A stretch of 41,453 nt of DNA from Clostridiaceae bacterium (GTDB lineage: Bacteria > Bacillota > Clostridia > DSM-8532), in NCBI GenBank assembly GCA_012520615.1, contig JAAYNX010000145.1, positions 1 to 41,453 of the forward strand, read 5' to 3'. Shown here in pieces: positions 31,662-39,393 of the stretch. How positions within the stretch are numbered: the first letter of the stretch is position 1; each line of letters starts with the position of its first letter. The notes under the pieces are model-generated. The model was not told the DNA's origin, made no database searches, and was given only the letters and a program-made list of their open reading frames with translations. The position numbers and the translations under genes are program-made.

Positions 31662-31825
31662 GATGAAGGCTTAGGGAGAGTGGCTGTTTTAGCACACCGA
31701 AGGAGTAAAGCTCTCAGGTAAAAAAGACCTTGGCCTGACGAATCTCTGGAGAGACCTTTTTGAAGGCGCCGAAGGGGCAAATCCGAACAAGGATGACACT
31801 CTCAGGCAAAAGGACAGAGCAGAAC
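31662..31825 (+). ncRNA. Tandem glycine riboswitch
   Basis: Two glycine aptamers follow each other. The first (about 31662-31730) has GGGAGAG, then CACCGAAGGAG, then GCTCTCAGGTAAAA and GACC. The second (about 31743-31822) has TCTCTGGAGAGACC, then GGCGCCGAAGGGGCAAATCC, then CACTCTCAGGCAAAAGGAC and AGAG. CCGAAGG and CTCTCAGG(T/C)AAAA are the hallmark conserved blocks. The linker is short, as usual for the cooperative tandem form. A terminator lies about 70 nt later, before serA. Glycine riboswitches usually turn on glycine cleavage or export; here the target is a serine-synthesis gene. Confidence 0.95.
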
Positions 31826-31895
31826 CCATGCAAAGGCTTGCAAAAAGACAAGTCAGCTAGTGCTATTGTTCGTTACATAAAAAGAGGTTAATCAG

Positions 31896-31926
31896 AGGTC
31901 AAACAATTATAGGGTTTGGCTTTTTT
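31896..31926 (+). terminator. Terminator in the riboswitch leader of serA
   Basis: AGGTCAAAC (31896-31904) pairs with GTTTGGCTT (31914-31922, two G-T pairs), within a run of six T. It lies between the aptamers and serA, so it is probably the switched element. AACCC (31823-31827), just after the second aptamer, can pair with GGGTT in its 3' arm and could act as an antiterminator. Confidence 0.65.
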
Positions 31927-31974
31927 CATTGTATAAGTTGGTTTTGTAGTATATATATTTCAGGAGGTTAAATT

Positions 31975-33582
31975 ATGGCAAAAATCATAGTAACAGACAA
32001 AATGGCACCTAACGGAATTGACTATTTGAAGAGCAAAGGATTTGAAGTAGATACACCTTTCGGCATATCTCCAGAGGAACTAGAAAAGATTATTGGTGAA
32101 TATGACGCAATAATCGTAAGAAGTGCCACAAAATTAAAGGGAGCAGTTCTTGATAAAGCTGTTAATCTAAAAGTTGCCGGTCGTGCCGGTAATGGTGTTG
32201 ACAATATTGATGTACAGGAATGTACAAGAAGAGGTATAACGGTAGTCAATACCCCCGATGGAAACACCATGGCAGCAGCAGAAATGAGCGTTGCCTTGGT
32301 TTATGCGGTCTTTAGAAATGTAGCGCAAGCTTACCATGCAGCAAAAAACAAGGACTTTAGAAGAAATAAATTTGTCGGTGAGGAGTTGGACGGTAAAACT
32401 GCAGGTATTATCGGCCTTGGCAAAATTGGCTCTGTTGTGGCAAAGAAACTTGTGGGCGCAGGAATGAAAGTTGTCGGGTATGACCCGTACATTTCGGATG
32501 AACGTGTTAACAGCTTAGGGATTACTCGAGTGGAAAATCTTGATGATCTATTTAAAGTTGCTGATTTAATTACTATACATATCCCGAAAACCCCTGAAAG
32601 CAAAAACCTTATAGGGGAAAGAGAACTGGCTTTATGCAAAAAGGGAGTTAGAATTGTCAACGTAGCCCGCGGCGGTATGATTGATGAAAAGGCCCTTTAT
32701 AACGCAATTGTGTCTGGCCATGTAGCTGGTGCTGCCCTCGACGTTCAGGAAGTTGAACCGAATTTTACAAAAGCGCCGGAAGAACAGGATTACTGGAACC
32801 CTCTATTGGATTTGGACCAGGTAGTATTTACTCCTCATCTTGGCGCATCTACAAAGGAAGCCAACCTGAATTGCTCATTAGGAGTTGCCAAGAATGTTGA
32901 AGCTGTATTAAACGGAGAATTGGTAGCGGCTGTAAATATGCCTCCTATTGCAGGAGATGTAGAAAAGCTTAAACCTTATACAAACATAGGCGAAAAATTA
33001 GGTGCAATCTACTACCAGGCAGAACAAGAAAGAGTGCAGAAAATAGAGATAATGTACAGCGGCGATTTAGTCGATAAGCCCACAAAGCCTATTACTCTTG
33101 CTATCATTAAAGGATTTTTATCAGTTGTTAGCGAGGATGAAGTCAATTATGTAAACGCACAGCTTAAACTTTCAGAAATGGGCGTTGAGCTTATTGAGAG
33201 CAAATCGAGCCAGCTTGAAAAATATACAAATCTTATTACTGTTAAGTTCTATAGGAAGACTAATGCAATTTCTGTATCGGGTACAGTATTTGCAAAGGAT
33301 ACTATTCGCATCGTTGATTTCTTCGGATATACTTTGGATTTTGAGCCTACAAAGCATGTTTTGGCTCTGCAAAACATGGATGTTCCGGGTATTATCGGTA
33401 AGGTTGGAACCCTTTTAGGCCAGAACAATGTTAATATTGCGGCAATGCAATGGAGCCGCCGTGACTCAAATTCTAAAAAGGCTGTATCCTTTGTAAGCGT
33501 TGACAATGATGTATCTGCAGAAATATTAGAAAAGCTGCGCAATATGGAAGGAATACTAAAAGTATCAAAGCTGAATTTCTAG
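31975..33582 (+). CDS. serA: D-3-phosphoglycerate dehydrogenase, long form
   Basis: This 535-residue enzyme makes 3-phosphohydroxypyruvate, the first step of serine synthesis. The NAD site is GLGKIGSVVAKKL. The catalytic arginine is in VNVARGGMIDE, and the acid-base histidine in FTPHLGASTKEA. The C-terminal third holds the intervening allosteric-substrate-binding domain (about 320-450) and an ACT domain (about 460-535, HVLALQNMDVPGIIGKVGTL), the usual serine-sensing part. AGGAGG lies before the ATG. It follows a tandem glycine riboswitch and is 28 nt before a LUD-domain gene. No serC or serB is nearby. Confidence 0.95.
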   Translation: MAKIIVTDKMAPNGIDYLKSKGFEVDTPFGISPEELEKIIGEYDAIIVRSATKLKGAVLDKAVNLKVAGRAGNGVDNIDVQECTRRGITVVNTPDGNTMAAAEMSVALVYAVFRNVAQAYHAAKNKDFRRNKFVGEELDGKTAGIIGLGKIGSVVAKKLVGAGMKVVGYDPYISDERVNSLGITRVENLDDLFKVADLITIHIPKTPESKNLIGERELALCKKGVRIVNVARGGMIDEKALYNAIVSGHVAGAALDVQEVEPNFTKAPEEQDYWNPLLDLDQVVFTPHLGASTKEANLNCSLGVAKNVEAVLNGELVAAVNMPPIAGDVEKLKPYTNIGEKLGAIYYQAEQERVQKIEIMYSGDLVDKPTKPITLAIIKGFLSVVSEDEVNYVNAQLKLSEMGVELIESKSSQLEKYTNLITVKFYRKTNAISVSGTVFAKDTIRIVDFFGYTLDFEPTKHVLALQNMDVPGIIGKVGTLLGQNNVNIAAMQWSRRDSNSKKAVSFVSVDNDVSAEILEKLRNMEGILKVSKLNF

Positions 33583-33610
33583 GCTCATAAAATGTTTTGG
33601 AGGGATAGCC

Positions 33611-34252
33611 ATGGATAAGCATTTAAAATCAATTCTGAACAAACAAGTAGAAAGAACCATGGATAATCTTGTAAGGAACAATATGACTGCATTATATGTA
33701 GAAACCAAAGACGAGGTTATTGGCAAGGTATCCGAATTTATTAATGAAGGCGATTTAGTAGCTGTCGGCGGTTCTGTGACATTGTTTGAAACTGGAGTCA
33801 TTGATCATTTAAGGTCAGGACGTTACAGCTTTTTAGACAGGTATATGGAAGACTTGTCCAGGACTCAATTAGAGGAGATATACAGAAAATCTTTCTTCGC
33901 CGATACATATTTGACAAGTACCAATGCGATTACCGAAGATGGGGAACTCTACAATGTTGATGGCAATGGAAATCGAGTAGCTGCCATGATTTACGGCCCT
34001 AAAAGTGTTATTGTGGTAGCTGGCGTAAACAAGATTGTCAAGAATATTGATGAGGCAATAGAAAGGGTCAGACGTATTGCTGCACCTGCCAATTCAACTA
34101 GACTCGAAAGAGATACCCCCTGCGTAAAAACGGGATATTGTGTAGATTGCAAAAAAGAAGACCGTATCTGCTGCAGTTATACAATATTTGGGCAACAGAG
34201 ACAAAAAGATCGAATTAAGGTTATTTTGGTAGGCGAAAGTCTAGGATACTAG
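33611..34252 (+). CDS. LUD-domain protein (lactate-utilisation-like)
   Basis: This 213-residue cytoplasmic protein belongs to the LUD family (PF02589, like LutC). Family parts visible are VAVGGSVTLFETGVIDHL, FFADTYLTSTNAITEDGELY, VAAMIYGPKSVIVVAGVNKI and RRIAAPANSTRLE. The C-terminus has a cysteine group, PCVKTGYCVDCKKEDRICC, that could bind a metal or cluster. True lactate utilisation needs LutA and LutB, which are absent. Single-gene LUD proteins of this type are common in Clostridia with no proven function. GGAGGG precedes the ATG, 28 nt after serA, so both share the glycine riboswitch. A terminator follows. Confidence 0.85.
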   Translation: MDKHLKSILNKQVERTMDNLVRNNMTALYVETKDEVIGKVSEFINEGDLVAVGGSVTLFETGVIDHLRSGRYSFLDRYMEDLSRTQLEEIYRKSFFADTYLTSTNAITEDGELYNVDGNGNRVAAMIYGPKSVIVVAGVNKIVKNIDEAIERVRRIAAPANSTRLERDTPCVKTGYCVDCKKEDRICCSYTIFGQQRQKDRIKVILVGESLGY

Positions 34253-34277
34253 AAGTAAGAAGTTATCTTTAAGTTAC

Positions 34278-34311
34278 AACAGTGGGGAAAACTCCCCGCT
34301 GTTTTGTTTTT
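34278..34311 (+). terminator. Terminator of the serA-LUD operon
   Basis: AACAGTGGGGA (34278-34288) pairs with TCCCCGCTGTT (34293-34303, one G-T pair) around AAAC, followed by TTGTTTTTG. Confidence 0.92.
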
Positions 34312-34376
34312 GTAAGTTATGCTATATTAATAATGGTCATAAACTAACCAGACACTTATAAGGAGGACACATAAAT

Positions 34377-35717
34377 TTGAATCATAAGGTTGGTCTTGTA
34401 TCTTTAGGCTGCCCCAAAAATTTGGTTGACAGCGAGATTATATTGGGAATGCTAAAGAATGAAAAATATGAACTTACTATAGAGCATAAGAATGCTGATG
34501 TAATTATAATAAATACCTGCGCTTTTATAGGCGACGCCAAAGAAGAAGCCATAATGAGTATTTTAGAAGCCGCCCGATACAAGGAGGAGGGGAATCTTAA
34601 ACTCCTTATTGTAACAGGTTGCTTGGCAGAACGGTATAAAGCGGATATTTGCAAAGAAATACCTGAGGTTGACGTGGTAGTTGGAACCGGTAGTATTGAC
34701 GAAATACCGGCAATTATCAGTAAAGGTCTGTCTGGGGAAATAAATGAGAGGAATTTGTACGCAAATACTCCCAATACGGTTGACTATTTAGAGCTCACCC
34801 GTCTTGTAACAGATGAGAAGCCTTACAGTTACCTAAAAATTGCCGAGGGATGCTCGAACAGATGTACTTACTGCATTATACCGAGCCTGAGAGGAGATTT
34901 CAGAAGCAGAACAATTGAGAATATTTTGAGAGAGGCAAATCTCTTAGCTAAAAAAGGAAAAAAAGAGATTATTCTTGTAGCGCAGGATGTTACCCGTTAC
35001 GGAACAGATATTTACCAAGAAAAAAAGCTTGTGGAGCTAGTGCGACAAATCAGCAAAATAGAAGAGATTGAGCGCATAAGGCTTTTGTACTGTTATCCAG
35101 AATTAATAGACAATGAATTAATAATGGAAATGAAGAATAATCCTAAGCTTTGCAAATACTTGGACATCCCTATTCAGCATATTTCGGACAATGTTTTGAA
35201 AGCTATGGGCAGACGCGGGAACAAAGCATATATTTACGATCTTTTGGCAAGAATTAGAGAGCAAATCCCCGGTGTTGCATTAAGAACATCTCTGATAACC
35301 GGTTTCCCGGGCGAGACCGAGGAAGACTTTGAGGAATTATGCAATTTCGTTAAAGAAAGCAATTTTGAGCATCTTGGTGTATTTGCATACTCAAAAGAGG
35401 AAGGAACACCTGCTTATAAAATGAAAGGTCAGATTCCGCAAAAGATAAAAAAAGCAAGACGCGAAAAACTGATGATGATTCAGAAGGAAAATGTAGAGAA
35501 TTATAATAGTTCACGATTAGGACATATTTATGATACAATAGTCGATGGAGTTGCTGATGATGGTATCTTTTATGTCGGGCGGACTTATGCGGAAGCTCCG
35601 GACATAGATTCTGTTATTTATTTTACCGCAGCTGAACCATTGGATGTTGGCATGATAGTGCCTGTAAAAATACTTTGCCAAGATGATTATGATTTAGTTG
35701 GTGAAGTACAGATGTAA
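34377..35717 (+). CDS. rimO: Ribosomal protein S12 methylthiotransferase RimO
   Basis: This 446-residue radical-SAM enzyme adds a methylthio group to an aspartate of ribosomal protein S12. The N-terminal UPF0004 domain has its cluster cysteines in SLGCPKNLVDSE, INTCAFIGDA and VTGCLAER. The radical-SAM site is CSNRCTYC (Cys159, 163, 166). A TRAM domain lies at about residues 380-446. The start is TTG, with GGAGG 10 nt upstream; there is no nearby ATG, and the product MNHKVGLVSLGCPKN matches the usual family start. pgsA follows 21 nt downstream, as in many Firmicutes. Confidence 0.95.
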   Translation: MNHKVGLVSLGCPKNLVDSEIILGMLKNEKYELTIEHKNADVIIINTCAFIGDAKEEAIMSILEAARYKEEGNLKLLIVTGCLAERYKADICKEIPEVDVVVGTGSIDEIPAIISKGLSGEINERNLYANTPNTVDYLELTRLVTDEKPYSYLKIAEGCSNRCTYCIIPSLRGDFRSRTIENILREANLLAKKGKKEIILVAQDVTRYGTDIYQEKKLVELVRQISKIEEIERIRLLYCYPELIDNELIMEMKNNPKLCKYLDIPIQHISDNVLKAMGRRGNKAYIYDLLARIREQIPGVALRTSLITGFPGETEEDFEELCNFVKESNFEHLGVFAYSKEEGTPAYKMKGQIPQKIKKARREKLMMIQKENVENYNSSRLGHIYDTIVDGVADDGIFYVGRTYAEAPDIDSVIYFTAAEPLDVGMIVPVKILCQDDYDLVGEVQM

Positions 35718-35738
35718 ATAGGAATGGTGGATAGTGAG

Positions 35739-36305
35739 ATGAATCTTCCGAATAAAATTACAGTTTCAAGGATTTTGGCTACACCTGTTTTCTTGTTCTT
35801 TTTGGTACCGGGCTGGTTTGGGCAATTCTGGGGCTTGGATCAGTGGGGCAGATATGCTGCGGCTGTCATATTTATAGTTGCATCCATAACTGATATGGTA
35901 GATGGAAATATTGCACGAAAATATAATATGATTACGGAGCTGGGGAAGTTTCTGGACCCAATTGCCGATAAACTGCTGGTAACATCAGCTCTCATTGCCT
36001 TTATCAAGACTGATAATCTGTCTGTATGGGCTGTGTTTATAATAATTGCAAGAGAATTCATTATTACAGGTTTTCGTGTTGTTGCTGCCGGACGTGGCGT
36101 TGTCATTGCTGCAGACAAATGGGGAAAGATTAAAACTGTTGTGCAGATAGCAGCCATTATAGCTATATTAATAAAAAACTTCCCAGTATCGCTAATAATC
36201 GATTTCCCGTTGGGAATGGTATTAATGTATATTGCAGTAGCTCTTACAGTAATCTCAGGAGTTAATTATATAGTGAAAAATGTAAAGGTATTAGAAAAGA
36301 ACTAG
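35739..36305 (+). CDS. pgsA: Phosphatidylglycerophosphate synthase
   Basis: This 188-residue membrane enzyme joins CDP-diacylglycerol to glycerol-3-phosphate, the first step to phosphatidylglycerol. The family motif D-x2-D-G-x2-A-R-x8-G-x3-D-x3-D is complete in DMVDGNIARKYNMITELGKF and the following LDPIADK. About five or six membrane helices are expected. I prefer the ATG at 35739, because GGTGG lies 8 nt before it and MNLPNKITVSRI is the usual family start. The ATG at 35724 is in frame but poorly placed. It is co-transcribed with rimO. Confidence 0.94.
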   Translation: MNLPNKITVSRILATPVFLFFLVPGWFGQFWGLDQWGRYAAAVIFIVASITDMVDGNIARKYNMITELGKFLDPIADKLLVTSALIAFIKTDNLSVWAVFIIIAREFIITGFRVVAAGRGVVIAADKWGKIKTVVQIAAIIAILIKNFPVSLIIDFPLGMVLMYIAVALTVISGVNYIVKNVKVLEKN

Positions 36306-36368
36306 TGATTTGACAACCACGGCTTACGCATAAAAGCTTTTCCTTCATTTTTTTAGTGATGGTTATGC

Positions 36369-36397
36369 TTTACACAAAGCCGATTGTATGCTAGAAT
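36369..36397 (+). promoter_or_regulatory. Sigma-A promoter of rpsO
   Basis: TTTACA (36369-36374), a 17-nt spacer ending in ATGC, then TAGAAT (36392-36397). The start would be near 36404. Confidence 0.7.
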
Positions 36398-36403
36398 ATC
36401 TAG

Positions 36404-36478
36404 GTCTATAGAACCGAATGCGCGGTTAATGGCACTCCGACCATATACTGGGCATACGGCAATTTAAAGAAAGGAGAA
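36404..36478 (+). promoter_or_regulatory. rpsO leader, possible S15 autoregulation site
   Basis: The roughly 80-nt leader has one clear stem, AACCG/CGGTT (36412-36416 with 36423-36427), and further GC-rich parts (GGCACTCCGACC, GGGCATACGGC) before GAAAGGAG. S15 represses its own mRNA in several bacteria through such leaders. I cannot match it to a known leader class by eye. Confidence 0.35.
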
Positions 36479-36485
36479 TTTTATC

Positions 36486-36749
36486 ATGGAAAGATTGACA
36501 AAGCAAGAGATTATCGCTAAATATGCGACACATGAGGGTGATACAGGATCTCCCGAAGTGCAGATTGCTCTTTTAACAGACAGAATTAATCATCTTACCG
36601 AGCATTTAAAGTACCACAAGAAAGATCACCATTCCCGCCGTGGACTATTAAAAATGGTTGGTGCAAGAAGAGGTCTGTTAAATTACCTTACCAAGAAAGA
36701 TATCAATAGATATCGTGAAATCATTGCTAAACTGGATATTAGAAAATAG
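36486..36749 (+). CDS. rpsO: Ribosomal protein S15
   Basis: This 87-residue protein binds 16S rRNA in the platform of the small subunit. It has the family signature [20 protein letters not shown] (20-39), followed by [20 protein letters not shown] and [12 protein letters not shown]. The length is typical. AAAGGAG lies before the ATG. It has its own promoter and terminator. rpsO before pnp is a conserved order in many bacteria. Confidence 0.98.
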   Translation: MERLTKQEIIAKYATHEGDTGSPEVQIALLTDRINHLTEHLKYHKKDHHSRRGLLKMVGARRGLLNYLTKKDINRYREIIAKLDIRK

Positions 36750-36783
36750 CAATCCGAAATGTTTGTATAACAAAAAAATAGTA

Positions 36784-36806
36784 GGGCGGAGTTTCCGCCC
36801 TTTTTT
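36784..36806 (+). terminator. Terminator of rpsO
   Basis: GGGCGGA (36784-36790) pairs with TCCGCCC (36794-36800) around GTT, followed by six T. Confidence 0.95.
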
Positions 36807-37103
36807 ATCACTAGTTTGTCCTTCTATAATTTTCCTGATAATAAGGACAAGCAAGGTGTTTCATTAAATCTAAACCAACTATTTTTTGAGAGAATAACCT
36901 CAGATTATAGTGGAAATATAACATTAAAATAAGATTCCAAAATAGTCAAGGGCAACAGAAGATCAGAGAAGAGGCTGCAAGTCCTTGGAGCCTGTTCCCT
37001 GACCTTTTGTCCCTGCCTAATGTGCTTTTTGTTGTCTTTGGGCACACTAAAAAGTACAAACGCTTTAACTATGCGTATGGAATCGGAGAAAAGGAGAAAA
37101 TTT
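36807..37103 (+). promoter_or_regulatory. pnp leader region with two hairpins
   Basis: The rpsO-pnp gap has a 16-bp imperfect stem (36961-36976 with 36989-37004, 13 pairs, 12-nt loop) followed by TTTTG. A smaller stem, TGTGC/GCACA, follows (about 37021-37045). The first looks like a weak terminator or an attenuator. pnp mRNA controls itself through leader structure in E. coli. I could not find a convincing promoter. Confidence 0.4.
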
Positions 37104-39200
37104 ATGAAAAAAGTCTTTAATTTTGAAGTGGCAGGCCGGCCCCTGTCCGTAGAAGTAGGTCAATTGGCACAGCTTTCTAATGGGTCTTGTCTGGTTAGAT
37201 ATGGAGATACTGTTGTTTTATCCAATGTAACTGCTTCAAAACAGCCCAGAGAAGGAATTGATTTCTTTCCTCTAAGTGTTGATTACGAAGAAAAACTCTA
37301 CTCGGTAGGTAAAATACCCGGTGGCTTTATTAAGCGAGAGGGAAAACCCACCGAAAAAGCCGTACTTGTTTCCAGAGTAATTGACAGACAAATGCGCCCC
37401 AGATTCCCTAAAGACCTTAGAAATGACGTAGTTATAGTAAACACTGTATTATCGGTAGAGCAGGATAATTCTCCGGAATTTACATCAATAATCGGCACGA
37501 TTATTGCTCTATGTATTTCTGATATTCCTTTTAACGGCCCTATTGGTGGTGTAATATTAGGACTTGTTGACGGTGAGGTTGTTATTAATCCAACAACAGA
37601 ACAGAGAGCAAAAAGCGATATGTATGTTACCCTTTCTGCTGACAAGGAAAAGATTGTAATGATCGAAGCGGGAGCAAACCAAGTTCCTGATGAGGTTATG
37701 TTTGATGCTATTAAGACAGGGCATGAAGAAATTAAGCGTATTATAGATTTTATTGAAACCATTGTTAAAGAAGTTGGAGTTCCTAAGTTCGAATATGAAT
37801 CAGCGGCTGTACCCGAGGATATTTGGACGGCTGTATACGATATGGCAAAGGATGAAATGAAAAATGCAATCCAGAATGCCGACAAAGCAACGAGAGATAA
37901 TCAGGTAGATGCAGTTTGTCAAAATGTTCAGGAAAAACTTGCTGAATCCTTCCCGGAGCAGAAAGGAAAAATTGACGAAGCTCTTTATAAACTACAGAAA
38001 AAGATAGTCAGAGAAATGATTTTAGAAGAGCATAAGCGTGTTGATGGTCGTTCCCTTATGGATATTCGTCAGCTTTCTGCAGAAGTATCGCTTCTTCCCA
38101 GAACTCATGGTTCAGCGCTCTTCCAGCGTGGACAGACCCAAGTTCTTACCAATGTTACCCTTGGTCCATTAGGCGAAGGGCAAAAATTAGATGGCGTTGA
38201 TCTTATGGAAGAAGGAAAGCGCTATATGCATCATTACAACTTCCCACCTTATTCTGTTGGAGAAGCAAGATCTTCTAGAGGCCCCGGCCGTCGTGAAATC
38301 GGTCATGGTGCTCTGGCTGAAAGAGCTCTGGAACCGGTTATACCAAACGAAATAGATTTTCCATATGCTATCCGTTTAGTTTCAGAGGTACTCATGTCCA
38401 ACGGCTCTACATCACAAGGTAGCGTTTGCGCCAGCACATTGGCTCTGATGGATGCAGGTGTGCCGATTAAAGCACCTGTTGCAGGTATTTCATCTGGACT
38501 TGTTGTAGATGAAGAAAACCCTGATAGATTTATTACATTCATGGATATACAAGGCATAGAAGACTTCTTTGGAGACATGGACTTTAAGGTTGCCGGAACA
38601 AAAGACGGTATTACCGCTATTCAGGTTGACATTAAAGTAGAAGGACTCTCATATGAGATTATTCGTCAAGCTTTTGAAATAACCAAAAAGGGTCGTTTAC
38701 AAATACTTAATGAATGTATGTTGCCGGTAATTTCTGAACCAAGAGCAACTCTGTCTCCATATGCCCCTAAGATTTATCAAACAAAGATTGATGTTGATAA
38801 AATCCGTGAGGTCATTGGCCCAGGCGGAAAGGTGATAAATAAAATCATTGCTGAAACCGGCGTGAAAATTGATATTCAGGAAGACGGTTCTGTTTATGTA
38901 GCAACTTCTGATGAAACTGCAGGGCACAAAGCCATCAAGATAATAGAGGGAATCGCAGGGGAAGTGGAAGTTGGTGCAATATTCAACGGCAAAGTAACCC
39001 GTATTATGAACTTCGGTGCATTTGTTGAATTCCTTCCCGGCAAAGAAGGCTTGGTACACATTTCTAAGCTTGACAACAAGCGTGTCAACAAGGTTGAGGA
39101 TGTTGTAAATGTCGGCGATGAAATTCTAGTTAAAGTAATGGAAGTAGATAAGCAGGGCAGAATTAATCTTTCAAGAAAAGATGCACTGGGCGAATCCTAA
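37104..39200 (+). CDS. pnp: Polynucleotide phosphorylase
   Basis: This 698-residue 3'-5' exoribonuclease uses phosphate to degrade RNA. It has two RNase PH-like domains. The first starts FNFEVAGRPLSVEVGQLAQL. The second (about 310-540) has GRREIGHGALAERALEPVIP and the catalytic acidic residues in DFFGDMDFKVAGTKDG. A KH domain (about 550-610) has IREVIGPGGKVINKIIAETG. An S1 domain ends it (GKVTRIMNFGAFVEFLPGKE). The start is the ATG at 37104, with AAGGAG 7 nt upstream. The frame is open upstream to 37020, but that part lacks a ribosome site and family likeness. Confidence 0.97.
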   Translation: MKKVFNFEVAGRPLSVEVGQLAQLSNGSCLVRYGDTVVLSNVTASKQPREGIDFFPLSVDYEEKLYSVGKIPGGFIKREGKPTEKAVLVSRVIDRQMRPRFPKDLRNDVVIVNTVLSVEQDNSPEFTSIIGTIIALCISDIPFNGPIGGVILGLVDGEVVINPTTEQRAKSDMYVTLSADKEKIVMIEAGANQVPDEVMFDAIKTGHEEIKRIIDFIETIVKEVGVPKFEYESAAVPEDIWTAVYDMAKDEMKNAIQNADKATRDNQVDAVCQNVQEKLAESFPEQKGKIDEALYKLQKKIVREMILEEHKRVDGRSLMDIRQLSAEVSLLPRTHGSALFQRGQTQVLTNVTLGPLGEGQKLDGVDLMEEGKRYMHHYNFPPYSVGEARSSRGPGRREIGHGALAERALEPVIPNEIDFPYAIRLVSEVLMSNGSTSQGSVCASTLALMDAGVPIKAPVAGISSGLVVDEENPDRFITFMDIQGIEDFFGDMDFKVAGTKDGITAIQVDIKVEGLSYEIIRQAFEITKKGRLQILNECMLPVISEPRATLSPYAPKIYQTKIDVDKIREVIGPGGKVINKIIAETGVKIDIQEDGSVYVATSDETAGHKAIKIIEGIAGEVEVGAIFNGKVTRIMNFGAFVEFLPGKEGLVHISKLDNKRVNKVEDVVNVGDEILVKVMEVDKQGRINLSRKDALGES

Positions 39201-39237
39201 TAAATTAAATGAAGAATAATATATATAAATAACACAG

Positions 39238-39284
39238 ATGACCGGAGTCTTACGATTCCGGTCATTTGTCGTCAGAGGGACGAC
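39238..39284 (+). terminator. Terminator of pnp, two hairpins
   Basis: ATGACCGGA (39238-39246) pairs with TCCGGTCAT (39257-39265), followed by TTGTC. A second perfect stem, GTCGTC/GACGAC (39268-39273 with 39279-39284), follows at once. T-tracts are weak. Confidence 0.65.
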
Positions 39285-39364
39285 GGGTTATTCTCTGTCG
39301 AATTATGCACAAATCCCATACACAACCTTTATTTAAGCTAATAATGTTTATTCTACTAAATAAA

Positions 39365-39373
39365 TGGTAAAAT
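39365..39373 (+). promoter_or_regulatory. Extended -10 promoter of glgA
   Basis: TGG then TAAAAT (39368-39373). The -35 is weak. Transcription near 39380 would leave a very short leader before GAGGTG and the ATG at 39394. Confidence 0.4.
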
Positions 39374-39393
39374 CTTATTAATTGAGGTGAAGT

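Larger units (their letters stand above)
31528..31974. other. 447-bp gap between ftsY and serA
   Basis: It holds a weak stem (31576-31581 with 31595-31600), a strong promoter, a tandem glycine riboswitch, a small hairpin (TGCAA/TTGCA near 31829-31842), a terminator and the serA ribosome site. No reading frame in it is credible. Confidence 0.7.

Noticed and set aside
34382-34774. 130-residue minus-strand frame within rimO
   Set aside because: A shadow of the well-supported rimO reading frame; no ribosome site or recognisable domain.
37020-37103. In-frame N-terminal extension of pnp starting at an ATG at 37020
   Set aside because: No ribosome site before it. The ATG at 37104 has AAGGAG at good spacing and gives the normal family start.
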